DNA of 64,000 nt from Clostridium sp. 1001271st1 H5 (lineage in GTDB: Bacteria > Bacillota > Clostridia > Lachnospirales > Lachnospiraceae), in contig NZ_SPHO01000002.1 of the NCBI RefSeq assembly GCF_005845215.1, forward strand, positions 186,001-250,000, in the 5' to 3' direction. Position 1 is the stretch's first letter; every line of letters starts with the position of its first letter. This document shows, piece by piece, positions 42,972 to 53,773 of this stretch. The translations under genes were made by a program, and so were the position numbers. Below the pieces are notes generated by a model. That model was not told where the DNA came from. It ran no database searches and saw nothing but the letters and a program-made list of their open reading frames with translations.

Positions 42972-44468
42972 ATGGTGAGCGCGGTTTTGGAAATGAAACA
43001 CATAGCAAAGAGTTTTTCCGGCAACAAGGTGCTGCTGGACGTGGACCTGACGGTAGAGGAAGGGGAGGTCCATGCTCTTCTGGGAGAGAACGGTGCCGGA
43101 AAGTCAACTCTCATGAAAATTCTTGGCGGAATTTACACCAAGGATGCCGGCAGTATTTTCATAAATGGCAGGGAAGTCCAGATACACAGCGTGGCAGATG
43201 CCCGTGCTAACGGCATCAGTATCATCCACCAGGAGCTGATGCTGGCCAGACATATGACCATAGCGGAAAATATATTCATGGGCAGGGAACAGAAAAAAGC
43301 CGGAGGGTTTGTGGACCTGGCCAGGCAGGAAACTGAGACTCAGAGATTCCTGGACCAGTACGGCATAAAGTTAAAGGCTGATACAAGGCTGGACCGTCTG
43401 ACCATTGCCCAGCAGCAGATGGTGGAAATCATACGGGCCGTGTCCTTCGGTTCAAGGATAATCGTAATGGATGAGCCCACTTCCTCGCTGTCAGACGCAG
43501 AGGTGGATATTCTCTACGGTATGATTGGCATATTAAAGGAACAAAAGGTATCTATCATATACATATCCCACAGGCTGAATGAACTCTATGACATTGCTGA
43601 CAGGACCACGGTGCTCCGGGACGGGGAACATGTGGGAACAGTCAGGATGAAGGATACGGAGAGGTCTGAGCTTATCGCCATGATGGTGGGACGGGATTTG
43701 GCCAGCTATTATACGAAGAATGACAATGCAGAGGATGAGGTGGTCCTGGAGGTAAAGGATTTGTCTGACGGCAAACGGGTGAAAAAGGTAAGCTTTGACC
43801 TGCACAAGGGCGAAATCCTGGGAGTGTCCGGCCTGGTGGGGGCGGGAAGAAGCGAGACAGTGGAATGCCTCTTCGGAATCAGAAGAAAGGTCCGGGGGAC
43901 CGTCCGGTTTAAAGGCAGGGAAGTGGATTTCAGGAATCCCAGGGAGGCCATGGCCAATGGATTCGGACTGGTTCCGGAGAGCAGGAAGGAACAGGGGTTA
44001 TTCCTGCAGTCCGGTGTCAGGTTTAACACCACCATCAACGTTATTCCCAGATTCCTCAAGCATTTTATCTGGAACAGGCAGGCGGAAGACGACATCGTTG
44101 AAGGCAAAATAAATGACATGCACATTCGGGTCACTGGGCCGGAACAGGTAGTGGGTAAGCTCAGCGGCGGTAACCAGCAAAAGGTTTTAATCGGAAGATG
44201 GCTGTGCTCCACCAAGTCCGTGCTTATACTGGATGAACCTACCAGAGGTGTTGACGTAAAGACAAAATCTGAGATATATGCACTTATCGACCAGCTGGCT
44301 GCCGGCGGAATGTCAATTATCATGGTATCCTCGGAGCTCCCGGAGATTATCAATATGAGCGACAGGGTACTGGTCATGTGCAACGGATACAGTACAGGCA
44401 TACTAAACAGGGATGAACTGACCCAGGAGCGGATTATGACTCTGGCTACCACAGAAATAGGCGCTTAA
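42972..44468 (+). CDS. Sugar ABC transporter ATP-binding protein (RbsA/MglA type)
   Basis: 498 aa from ATG 42972 (GTG 42966 and GTG 42975 are alternatives). Two ABC domains in tandem: the first has Walker A GENGAGKSTLMKIL, LTIAQQQMVEIIRA and MDEPTSSL. The second has the degenerate GLVGAGRSETVECLFG, LSGGNQQKVLIGRWL and LDEPTRGVDVKT. It powers import through the permease encoded 20 bp downstream. Confidence 0.94.
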   Translation: MVSAVLEMKHIAKSFSGNKVLLDVDLTVEEGEVHALLGENGAGKSTLMKILGGIYTKDAGSIFINGREVQIHSVADARANGISIIHQELMLARHMTIAENIFMGREQKKAGGFVDLARQETETQRFLDQYGIKLKADTRLDRLTIAQQQMVEIIRAVSFGSRIIVMDEPTSSLSDAEVDILYGMIGILKEQKVSIIYISHRLNELYDIADRTTVLRDGEHVGTVRMKDTERSELIAMMVGRDLASYYTKNDNAEDEVVLEVKDLSDGKRVKKVSFDLHKGEILGVSGLVGAGRSETVECLFGIRRKVRGTVRFKGREVDFRNPREAMANGFGLVPESRKEQGLFLQSGVRFNTTINVIPRFLKHFIWNRQAEDDIVEGKINDMHIRVTGPEQVVGKLSGGNQQKVLIGRWLCSTKSVLILDEPTRGVDVKTKSEIYALIDQLAAGGMSIIMVSSELPEIINMSDRVLVMCNGYSTGILNRDELTQERIMTLATTEIGA

Positions 44469-44488
44469 GTTCGAAACAGGAGGATAAA

Positions 44489-45472
44489 ATGGAAGCAAAG
44501 AAAAATGACAGCATTTTGCCTGGCTTTGGCAGGAATGTGGTTTCAACAGTTAAATATAACGGCGGAATTATTATTGGCCTTTTCATCATTTGTCTGTTGC
44601 TCAGTGTTATGACGGACTCATTTTGTACGGTGAGGAACCTTTCCAATATCATGCGGCAGATATCCATCAATGTGATTCTGGCATGCGGAATGACCATGGT
44701 AATTATACTGGGCGGAATCGACCTTTCGGTTGGGTCGGTCATAGCAGTATCCGGGTGCCTTTGCTGCGGACTGATTACCAATGTGGGCATTCCATCCATC
44801 ATAGCCATCCCTGTTTCCATCTGCGCAGGGACCCTGGTGGGCGTGTTTAACGGATTTGTTATATCCAGAACCACCATTCCTCCCTTTATTGTGACCCTGG
44901 CCATGATGAACATAGGAAGGGGGTTTGCCCGTATATATACCAAGGCAACCACAATATTAGTGGATGACCCATTGTTTACTTTTATTGGAAGTGGTAAAAT
45001 TCTGGGAGGGGTGCCTATCCAGTTTGTGTATATGCTGGTAGTAATTGTCATTTCAGGTCTTATACTCAACCGGACAAAATTCGGAAGGAATATCTATGCA
45101 GTAGGGGATAACCGGCAGGCAGCCTCCTATTCAGGCATTAATTCCAGAAGAGTAACCATGATGGTATTTGTGATTATGGGAATCTTTGCGTCCTGTGCGG
45201 GAATCCTGAGTTCCGCCCGTACTTTTTCCGCACAGTTCAATGTGGGAGAAGGCTCGGAGATGGATGCCATATCAGCCGTTGTATTGGGAGGCACCAGCAT
45301 GAGCGGAGGCGTTGGCCGCCTTAGCGGGACCATTATCGGCTGTATTGTAATCGGAGTATTGAACAACGGTATGAATATCCTGGGAATCGATTCCTCCTGG
45401 CAGTATGTGGTAAAAGGTGTGGTGGTCCTCATAGCTGTATTTATTGACTATATCAAGAAGATGAAAGATTAA
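44489..45472 (+). CDS. Sugar ABC transporter permease (RbsC type)
   Basis: 327 aa with about 8-10 membrane helices. Typical motifs: GMTMVIILGGIDLSVGSVIAVSG, FVTLAMMNIGRGFARI (from FIVTLAMMNIGRG), NRTKFGRNIYAVGDNRQAASYSGI and VVLGGTSMSGGVGRLSGTIIG. It forms the membrane channel with the preceding ATPase. aggagg precedes the ATG. Confidence 0.94.
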   Translation: MEAKKNDSILPGFGRNVVSTVKYNGGIIIGLFIICLLLSVMTDSFCTVRNLSNIMRQISINVILACGMTMVIILGGIDLSVGSVIAVSGCLCCGLITNVGIPSIIAIPVSICAGTLVGVFNGFVISRTTIPPFIVTLAMMNIGRGFARIYTKATTILVDDPLFTFIGSGKILGGVPIQFVYMLVVIVISGLILNRTKFGRNIYAVGDNRQAASYSGINSRRVTMMVFVIMGIFASCAGILSSARTFSAQFNVGEGSEMDAISAVVLGGTSMSGGVGRLSGTIIGCIVIGVLNNGMNILGIDSSWQYVVKGVVVLIAVFIDYIKKMKD

Positions 45473-45495
45473 TGTTTCACCGGAAAGGATGAAGT

Positions 45496-46977
45496 ATGTC
45501 AGTTATTCTGGGAATTGATTTGGGGACATCAAGTATAAAGGCAATGCTCCTGGACAGCGGCAGGGGTGTAATATCAGTGGAGAGCAGCCCTTATGAGGTA
45601 TCCATACCATTGGAGGGATATGCGGAGCAGAATCCGGAGACATGGTGGCTGGAGACAAAGCGGGTCCTGGGACGTCTGAGGGATAAAAACAGACAGGAAT
45701 TCAATGAGATTCAGGCAGTGGGTTTTTCAGGCCAGATGCATGGAATCGTTGTGGTGGACCGTAACGGGCAGCCCCTCCGCCCTGCCATCCTCTGGCTGGA
45801 CCAGCGTTCCAGGAAAGAGCTGGAGTCCATTAATCATGTGCTGGGCTTCAGGGAGATGGGAGAGGTATTCAGGAACAGGGCATTTACCGGTTTTGCGTTC
45901 CCCTCCCTTATGTGGCTGAAGGAGCATGAGCCGGATGTGCTTTTAAAAGCCGGGGCAGTGCTGATGCCAAAGGATTATATCCGTTTCAGGATGACCGGCA
46001 GGCTTGCTTCGGATGTGACGGATGCTTCGGCCACTGCTTTGTTTGATACAGCTAACAGAAACTGGGCCTTTGGCATCATTGAGAAATTCGGACTTCCCAG
46101 GGAGATATTTCCGGCCTGCGGGGAGTCCATGGAGGTGGCCGGGACAGTCACCGGGCATTGCCATGAGGAATGCGGGCTTAAGGAAGGCATTCCGGTTGTA
46201 TACGGCAGCGGGGACCAGATGGCGCAGAGCATTGGCAATGGCGTGTTCAGGGAAGGGGAGGTCATTTCCAACATAGGTACCGGCGGTCAGATTTCAGCCT
46301 ATATAAAGGAACCAAAGTATGACAGGAAGCTGAGGACCCATACCTTTTGCCATGCTCTGGATAAGGCATATACCATATACGGGGCCACCCTGTGCAGCGG
46401 TATGTCCTTAAACTGGCTGAAGAATAAAATCCTGGATATAGAGGACTTCAACCGCATGAGCTATATGGCCCGTGAGATAGAACCAGGCTGCAAGGGCCTG
46501 ATATTCCTCCCGTACCTGTCCGGGGAAAGGACTCCGCATATGAATCCCAGCGCAAAAGGAATGTTCTTTGGGCTGAGCTTATGCCAGGACAGACGCTATC
46601 TGACCCGGGCCGTCATGGAGGGAGTAACCTTTAGTCTCAGGGATTCACTGACTATTTTTGAGGAACTGGGAATTCAGTGCGAAACAGTCATTGCCTCGGG
46701 CGGAGGCTCCCACAGCGATGTGTGGCTGCAGATTCAGGCGGATGTATTTAACAAAAAAGTAAAAGTATGCGAGGTGGACGAGCAGGCCTGCCTGGGCGCA
46801 TGTATTCTGGCAGGCACGGGATGCGGGATATTCGGCAGTGTGGAGGAGGCGGCCCGCAGGTTTGTCAGTTTCCGTGAAAAGGTATATGCGCCAATTCCGG
46901 AACATGTGGATATTTATGAAAAACAGTACAGGATATTCAGGGAACTGTATATAGCCAATAAGCGGTTCATGATTTGA
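45496..46977 (+). CDS. xylB: FGGY carbohydrate kinase (xylulokinase-like)
   Basis: 493 aa. GIDLGTSSIKAMLLD (N-terminal phosphate loop), the xylulokinase-type substrate motif GFSGQMHGIVVVD, AILWLDQRS, PKDYIRFRMTG, GSGDQMAQSIGNGV and ASGGGSHSDVWLQIQADVF are all present. It phosphorylates a ketose in the cytoplasm. Sequence class says D-xylulose, but the operon also contains a D-psicose 3-epimerase and no xylose isomerase, so another ketose (ribulose, allulose) is possible. It overlaps the open frame of the next gene but not its chosen start. Confidence 0.88.
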   Translation: MSVILGIDLGTSSIKAMLLDSGRGVISVESSPYEVSIPLEGYAEQNPETWWLETKRVLGRLRDKNRQEFNEIQAVGFSGQMHGIVVVDRNGQPLRPAILWLDQRSRKELESINHVLGFREMGEVFRNRAFTGFAFPSLMWLKEHEPDVLLKAGAVLMPKDYIRFRMTGRLASDVTDASATALFDTANRNWAFGIIEKFGLPREIFPACGESMEVAGTVTGHCHEECGLKEGIPVVYGSGDQMAQSIGNGVFREGEVISNIGTGGQISAYIKEPKYDRKLRTHTFCHALDKAYTIYGATLCSGMSLNWLKNKILDIEDFNRMSYMAREIEPGCKGLIFLPYLSGERTPHMNPSAKGMFFGLSLCQDRRYLTRAVMEGVTFSLRDSLTIFEELGIQCETVIASGGGSHSDVWLQIQADVFNKKVKVCEVDEQACLGACILAGTGCGIFGSVEEAARRFVSFREKVYAPIPEHVDIYEKQYRIFRELYIANKRFMI

Positions 46978-47012
46978 TACATGCGGGTTCGGGAAGCATA
47001 AGGAGAATACAT

Positions 47013-47951
47013 ATGGGAAGAGAAAAGATATTACTGGACACAGATATCGGCACGGAGGTGGATGATGCCATTACTCTGGCATATCTTCTGGCCAATCCGG
47101 ATGCGGAAATCATGGGAATCACCACGGTTACCGGAGAAGCGGCGGAGCGGGCAAGGCTGGCAAGCGTATTGTGCCGCATAGCAGGGAGGGCGGATATACC
47201 CATTTATCCGGGATGTGAAACGCCTGTTTTTGTTCCCCAGATTGAGCTGTATGCGCCTCAGAAAAAGGTACTCAGCAGATGGGAGCATCAAAAAGAGTTT
47301 CCGGCCAACCGGGCGGTTGCATTCATGCAGGATGTAATACGGAGAAATCCAGGGGAGATTACGCTGGTATGCATTGCACCCCTCACCAATGTGGGATTGC
47401 TTTTTGCAATGGACCCTGAAGCTGCACTGCTGCTTAAGCGTATTGTGCTTATGTGCGGCTCGCCTACGTATACCAGATACGACAATACAGGAGAAACAAT
47501 GAGCGCAATGGAAAAAAGCGATGTCATTGTTTTGGGAAGCAAGGGCGTAATTGAAAATAATGCGTTGATTGACCCCCATGCGACAAAAATTGTCTATGGG
47601 GCGGATGTGCGGGAACATATTACATGCGGTTTAAATGTAACCAGTCAGCTGATAATGAAACCTGAGGAGGCGGAAGGGCTGTTCCGCCACCCCCTTCTGG
47701 AACCTGTATTGGACATAGCCAGGGAGTGGTTTAAGGACGAAGAGAGGGTGACATTCCACGACCCATTGGCAGCCGTTTCGCTGTTTCACGATGATGTGTG
47801 CGTGTTTGAGCAGGGAGACTTGTCCATAGAGACAGACAGTCCTTTGCTCTCCGGATTTACGTACTGGAAGAAAAATGCCGGCGGGCGCCATAAGGTGGCC
47901 ATGAAGGTTGATAAAGAGATGTTTTTTAAACATTTGTTTGAGGTATTTTAA
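47013..47951 (+). CDS. Nucleoside hydrolase
   Basis: 312 aa from ATG 47013 (aaggag 8 bp upstream); an in-frame start at 46974 inside the kinase stop region has no site. The calcium-binding signature is LLDTDIGTEVDDAITLAYLL. Later elements are TLVCIAPLTNVGLLF, a shortened MCGSP segment and FHDPLAAVSLF (Asp ligand). It cleaves N-ribosides into base and sugar. A nucleoside hydrolase inside a rare-ketose operon is unexpected and suggests a nucleoside-like or N-glycoside substrate is imported. Confidence 0.9.
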   Translation: MGREKILLDTDIGTEVDDAITLAYLLANPDAEIMGITTVTGEAAERARLASVLCRIAGRADIPIYPGCETPVFVPQIELYAPQKKVLSRWEHQKEFPANRAVAFMQDVIRRNPGEITLVCIAPLTNVGLLFAMDPEAALLLKRIVLMCGSPTYTRYDNTGETMSAMEKSDVIVLGSKGVIENNALIDPHATKIVYGADVREHITCGLNVTSQLIMKPEEAEGLFRHPLLEPVLDIAREWFKDEERVTFHDPLAAVSLFHDDVCVFEQGDLSIETDSPLLSGFTYWKKNAGGRHKVAMKVDKEMFFKHLFEVF

Positions 47952-47966
47952 AGAGGAGGTAATGGG

Positions 47967-48842
47967 ATGAAATACGGTATTTATTTTGCTTATTGGACAA
48001 AAGAATGGTTTGCTGACTATAAGAAGTACATGGATAAGGTATCTGCATTGGGGTTTGATGTGCTGGAAATCTCCTGCGCAGCGCTCAGGGATGTATACAC
48101 AACCAGGGAGCAGCTGATTGAACTGCGGGAATATGCCAGGGAAAAGGGACTGATTCTCACGGCCGGCTACGGACCTACCAAAGCGGAAAACCTGTGTTCT
48201 GAAGATCCTGAGGCAGTGAGGCGCGCCATGACATTTTTTAAGGACCTGCTTCCAAAGCTGCAGCTGATGGATATCCATATTCTGGGAGGCGGACTGTACT
48301 CCTACTGGCCGGTGGATTTTACCATCAATAATGACAAGCAGGGAGACCGGGCAAGGGCTGTCAGAAATCTGAAGGAACTGGCTAAGACAGCAGAGGAATG
48401 TGATGTGGTTCTCGGCATGGAGGTGCTGAACCGCTACGAGGGTTATATTCTCAATACATGTGAAGAGGCGGTTGACTTCGTGGATGAGATTGGAAGCAGC
48501 CATGTAAAGATTATGCTGGATACCTTCCATATGAATATCGAAGAGACCAATATGGCCGATGCAATCCGCAGAGCAGGTGACAGGCTGGGACATCTTCATC
48601 TGGGAGAACAGAACCGTCTGGTGCCGGGGAAAGGCAGCCTGCCATGGGCGGAGATAGGACAGGCGCTCCGGGATATAAATTATCAGGGAGCTGCTGTTAT
48701 GGAGCCGTTTGTTATGCAGGGAGGAACCATTGGCTCTGAGATAAAGGTATGGAGAGATATGGTACCGGACCTTTCAGAGGAAGCACTGGACAGGGATGCA
48801 AAGGGTGCGCTGGAATTTTGCAGACATGTATTCGGCATTTAG
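47967..48842 (+). CDS. D-psicose (allulose) 3-epimerase
   Basis: 291 aa TIM barrel. The N-terminus MKYGIYFAYWTKEW and the segments LGGGLYSYWPVDFT, LDTFHMNIEE and GHLHLGEQNR are those of characterised D-psicose 3-epimerases. I recall the Clostridium bolteae enzyme as nearly identical. The metal and catalytic ligands are in place: Glu152, Asp185, His211, Glu246. It interconverts fructose/allulose and related ketoses at C3. Last gene of the ROK-controlled operon; gaggagg precedes the ATG. Confidence 0.94.
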   Translation: MKYGIYFAYWTKEWFADYKKYMDKVSALGFDVLEISCAALRDVYTTREQLIELREYAREKGLILTAGYGPTKAENLCSEDPEAVRRAMTFFKDLLPKLQLMDIHILGGGLYSYWPVDFTINNDKQGDRARAVRNLKELAKTAEECDVVLGMEVLNRYEGYILNTCEEAVDFVDEIGSSHVKIMLDTFHMNIEETNMADAIRRAGDRLGHLHLGEQNRLVPGKGSLPWAEIGQALRDINYQGAAVMEPFVMQGGTIGSEIKVWRDMVPDLSEEALDRDAKGALEFCRHVFGI

Positions 48843-48904
48843 TACTGTACCGGGACGGGGCTGAATGAACGGGTAAACCATTTGGTGAAAGAAGGCGGAC
48901 AAAC

Positions 48905-49429
48905 ATGAAGTTAAGAAAATACCGCAGTTTTGACTGCCCGGAAATGGCCCGGCTGTTTTACGATACAATCCACTCAGTAAACAGTCGGGACTACACGCAA
49001 GCACAGTTAAACGCCTGGGCAGACGGAAATGTGGACATAGAGGCCTGGAACCGGTCGTTTACGGAGCATGAGACCATTGTGGCTGTGGACGGAGAGAGAA
49101 TCGTGGGTTTCGGCGATATGGACGGAAACGGCTACCTGGACCGTCTGTATGTGCACCGGGATTACCAGGGGCAGGGAGTGGCCACCGCCATATGTGATTG
49201 TCTGGAACAGTGGGAGAAGGACCAATGGATGCAAAACCAGAAGCATATGGCTGGCGGCGGGGAACCGTTTCCTTCCCCGCTGCGGTTCACAGTCCACGCC
49301 TCCATCACGGCCCGTCCCTTTTTTGAGAAAAGGGGATATAAGGCAGTGAGGGAGCAGCAGGCGGAGCGGAAGGGACAGAAACTTGTAAACTATGTGATGG
49401 TAAAGACTGTGGAGAACAGCTATGATTGA
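48905..49429 (+). CDS. GNAT family N-acetyltransferase
   Basis: 174 aa. N-terminal LRKYRSFDCPEMARLFYDTIHSVN is the start of the YafP-like GNAT type. The acetyl-CoA loop is LDRLYVHRDYQGQGVATAICDCLE, and the C-terminal VHASITARPFFEKRGYKAVREQ completes the fold. The acceptor substrate is unknown. The 3' end overlaps the convergent LysR gene by 10 bp. Confidence 0.9.
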   Translation: MKLRKYRSFDCPEMARLFYDTIHSVNSRDYTQAQLNAWADGNVDIEAWNRSFTEHETIVAVDGERIVGFGDMDGNGYLDRLYVHRDYQGQGVATAICDCLEQWEKDQWMQNQKHMAGGGEPFPSPLRFTVHASITARPFFEKRGYKAVREQQAERKGQKLVNYVMVKTVENSYD

Positions 49430-50361
49430 ATTGCCGCAGCCTGTTTCCTGTGGAGATACTCCTTCAGAAGTTCTGTAAAGAGAGTCATGTTTTCCAGCGA
49501 TATTCTGGAAGGAGAATTGTGTTTCAGCATATAGAGCGTGCGCCGGGGCGGCGCAGGTGACAGAGGCAGTATCCGTATGGGATACTGCCTTTTTAATCCG
49601 ATGGCAGTGGTGGAGGGCATGATGGTCCAATAATCCTCTGCCTCCAGAAAATCATTGAGAATGGAAATACTGGTGGCTGTCACAAGGGGACGGCTGCCGG
49701 GCCTGATATACCGGTCATGCCACAGCTTGAACTGGGGGCCCCATCCAATGTTGCTGTTGGCGGGAGAACCGGTCAGCAGCTCTCTGTGGGGCGGAAGTGA
49801 GGAAGGGTGAACCGGTGATGCAGGGGAAATATCCGGAGGCACCAGCCCGGAGCTTTCTGGAATGACCAGCACCATGTCATCCTCTGACAGAGGCGCTGCA
49901 TTTACATGGGGGGTGCTGATGTCATAGAGGGCAAATCCCACATCGGCCTGTTTGCTGCTGACAAGGGAATAAATCATATCCGCGGGATAACACTTAATAT
50001 CCAGTGAAAAGCCGTGGAGGGAAATAAGTTCCCTGTAAAATGGCGTCAGGTTGTAGTCCAGGAAGCTGTCTACCGTGGCAATGGTCAGGCAGGGGGAATC
50101 GCTCATGCCTCCTATCTGGTCCGCTTCATTCCAAAGGGCCAGCATCTGGGCTGCAACATGGGAAAAGGCCAGCCCCCTGGATGTGGGAAGGGCGGACCTG
50201 ACTCCCTTTCTGCGTTCAAAAAGCGGGTAGCCAAGCTCCTCCTCCATGGCCCTCAGCCTGGACCCGGCTGTAGAGGGAGAGAGATAGAGCTGCTCCGCTG
50301 CCTTTATAAGGTTATTTTCTTCCAATATGGTCATAAAAAGCTGCAAATCATCCCGGTTCAA
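49420..50361 (-). CDS. LysR family transcriptional regulator
   Basis: 313 aa from TTG 50361, chosen because GGGGGA lies 8 bp upstream and the protein then begins right at the HTH (NRDDLQLFMTILEENNLIKAAEQLYLSPSTAGSRLRAMEEELGYPLFERRKG). The frame continues 5' inside gyrB but that part is not protein-like. The C-terminal effector domain (about 90-300) is typical. It starts 19 bp after the gyrB-type gene stops, on the same strand, so the two may be co-transcribed. Target unknown. Confidence 0.88.
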   Translation of the reverse strand: MNRDDLQLFMTILEENNLIKAAEQLYLSPSTAGSRLRAMEEELGYPLFERRKGVRSALPTSRGLAFSHVAAQMLALWNEADQIGGMSDSPCLTIATVDSFLDYNLTPFYRELISLHGFSLDIKCYPADMIYSLVSSKQADVGFALYDISTPHVNAAPLSEDDMVLVIPESSGLVPPDISPASPVHPSSLPPHRELLTGSPANSNIGWGPQFKLWHDRYIRPGSRPLVTATSISILNDFLEAEDYWTIMPSTTAIGLKRQYPIRILPLSPAPPRRTLYMLKHNSPSRISLENMTLFTELLKEYLHRKQAAAIQS

Positions 50362-50380
50362 AGCAAAATATCCCCCTTTA

Positions 50381-52372
<1,992 letters not shown>

Positions 52373-52431
52373 TTAGTTAGAGTATCAGTAACATTCTGCC
52401 ATTATATCAGAAAGAGACGGGGAAACATTGG

Positions 52432-52794
52432 TTGATTTCCTGGGATTATATGGCGGGAAAACCGGCATTGCATTATGAAATAGACCCACAAACAGGAAAA
52501 CCAGAGAGAATATTGAAAAAAGAGAAGAAGTGCGGTCTTATCGTAACCATGAATGTGTCAGAAGAATATGCTCATAATGGTTATGGAAATACGATGGAGT
52601 CAATCGCTGGTTCTATGGGCATGGTACTTGGCGGCTGTGAGATTTTATACTCCTGCGATACCTACCAGTTTAAGGACTATTCCAAGTATTATGCTGGAAT
52701 GTGGGACGAACGCCAAAAGGCAGAACACAGAGAGCAGCAGTTCCCTGTTGATATGAAAAATGCCTACGAACTTGGAAAAAGACTTGTTATGTAA
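52432..52794 (+). pseudogene. C-terminal remnant of a flavodoxin-family protein
   Basis: About 120 residues remain. MAGKPALHYEIDPQTGKPERILKKEKKCGLIVTMNVSEEY, GGCEILYSCDTYQFKDYSKYYAGMWDE match by eye the C-terminal half of Lachnospiraceae flavodoxin/NADPH-dependent FMN reductase proteins. The N-terminal flavin-binding half is absent: upstream in-frame sequence is unrelated and reaches a stop at 52378. No ribosome site is seen before the possible TTG. A decayed fragment is the simplest view; the family call is from memory. Confidence 0.6.
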
Positions 52795-52854
52795 GAATGA
52801 TACACAGGGGACTTGGATTTTTCAAATCCCCTATTACGTTTGTCAGCCGCCCCA

Positions 52855-53580
52855 TTATTTATCCTTCGCCGCCTCCAGCCATTCCATGGCCATCCCATAC
52901 TGTTCCCTGGTAAAGGTTATCTTCCCCTTGCACAATGAAAAAAATCCCTCCTCCTTCAGCTGCCGTATGGTCCGGTTCAGGGTCTTTACGTTGACGCCGA
53001 TTTCTTCCTGCAGCATCTGGCGGGTGCGCAGCACGGTGATGGTCTTTGGGGGCCGGGATGACTCCATGCCGCTCTGGCGGCCGTACTTCACCATATAATC
53101 CAGCAGAAGATAAGAGGGCGGGTAAAACAGCTTGGCCCCGTTGTTATAAGAAGAACGGTAGAGCTTGAATGCGGTGTGGCGGGCAGTCAGGTGCAGTATG
53201 TTCATGTCGGAGGCCAGCCAGCGCTCGGCGTCCTTGCGGCTTATGTAGGCCACAACGTTGTCGGTTACGGCCTCTATGGTTACGGAGGTGCGGCTCATTC
53301 CGGCCAGAATCGTGACCTCACCGATGAAATCAATGGCCTTGTTGCTCTCAATCATATAGACATTTCCATTTTCAAATTCATTGATGACGCGGTTTTCACC
53401 CTTTGCCACAATTCCGAAATACCCCAATTCCATATTTTTCTGGTGGATAATGGAGCCTGCTGCATGGGTCCTTACGGTACAGCGGCTCCGGATATCCTCC
53501 GGCATATTCTTTGTATATTCTTTCAGAGCGGGCACGGCCGCTTCCAGTTCTGTCAGTGTCATTTGTATTCTCCGCTTCAA
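52855..53580 (-). CDS. Crp/Fnr family transcriptional regulator
   Basis: 241 aa. An N-terminal cyclic-nucleotide-binding-like fold (about 20-140, GIVAKGENRVINEFENGNVYMIESNKAIDFIGEVTILAG) and a C-terminal winged helix (MLQEEIGVNVKTLNRTIRQLKEEGFF). There is no FNR-type N-terminal cysteine cluster, so an oxygen-sensing Fe-S centre is unlikely. It is divergent from the DUF3100-to-xdh gene set and is the obvious candidate to control it. A dyad in the shared interval supports this. Confidence 0.9.
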   Translation of the reverse strand: MKRRIQMTLTELEAAVPALKEYTKNMPEDIRSRCTVRTHAAGSIIHQKNMELGYFGIVAKGENRVINEFENGNVYMIESNKAIDFIGEVTILAGMSRTSVTIEAVTDNVVAYISRKDAERWLASDMNILHLTARHTAFKLYRSSYNNGAKLFYPPSYLLLDYMVKYGRQSGMESSRPPKTITVLRTRQMLQEEIGVNVKTLNRTIRQLKEEGFFSLCKGKITFTREQYGMAMEWLEAAKDK

Positions 53581-53600
53581 TCAGTCTTATTTTATCAATT

Positions 53601-53618
53601 GTAAGTATATCATCTTAC
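53601..53618. promoter_or_regulatory. Candidate Crp/Fnr-type operator
   Basis: GTAAG-N8-CTTAC within the 193-bp divergent interval between the Crp/Fnr gene and the DUF3100 gene. It is a short dyad and the evidence is positional. Confidence 0.35.
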
Positions 53619-53773
53619 ATTTCTTAAAATCAATGGATTTTCTTGTTAAAAGTGCTCATTTGTCCTTTTTTAATCATAAGATTTTGTCTAAAATATTCAA
53701 TACAAGGTGATTGTAACAGCCGGCTGGGGTAAAAATAAATGAAAATAAAGCCGGCTGGAAAGGAGGGGCTCTT

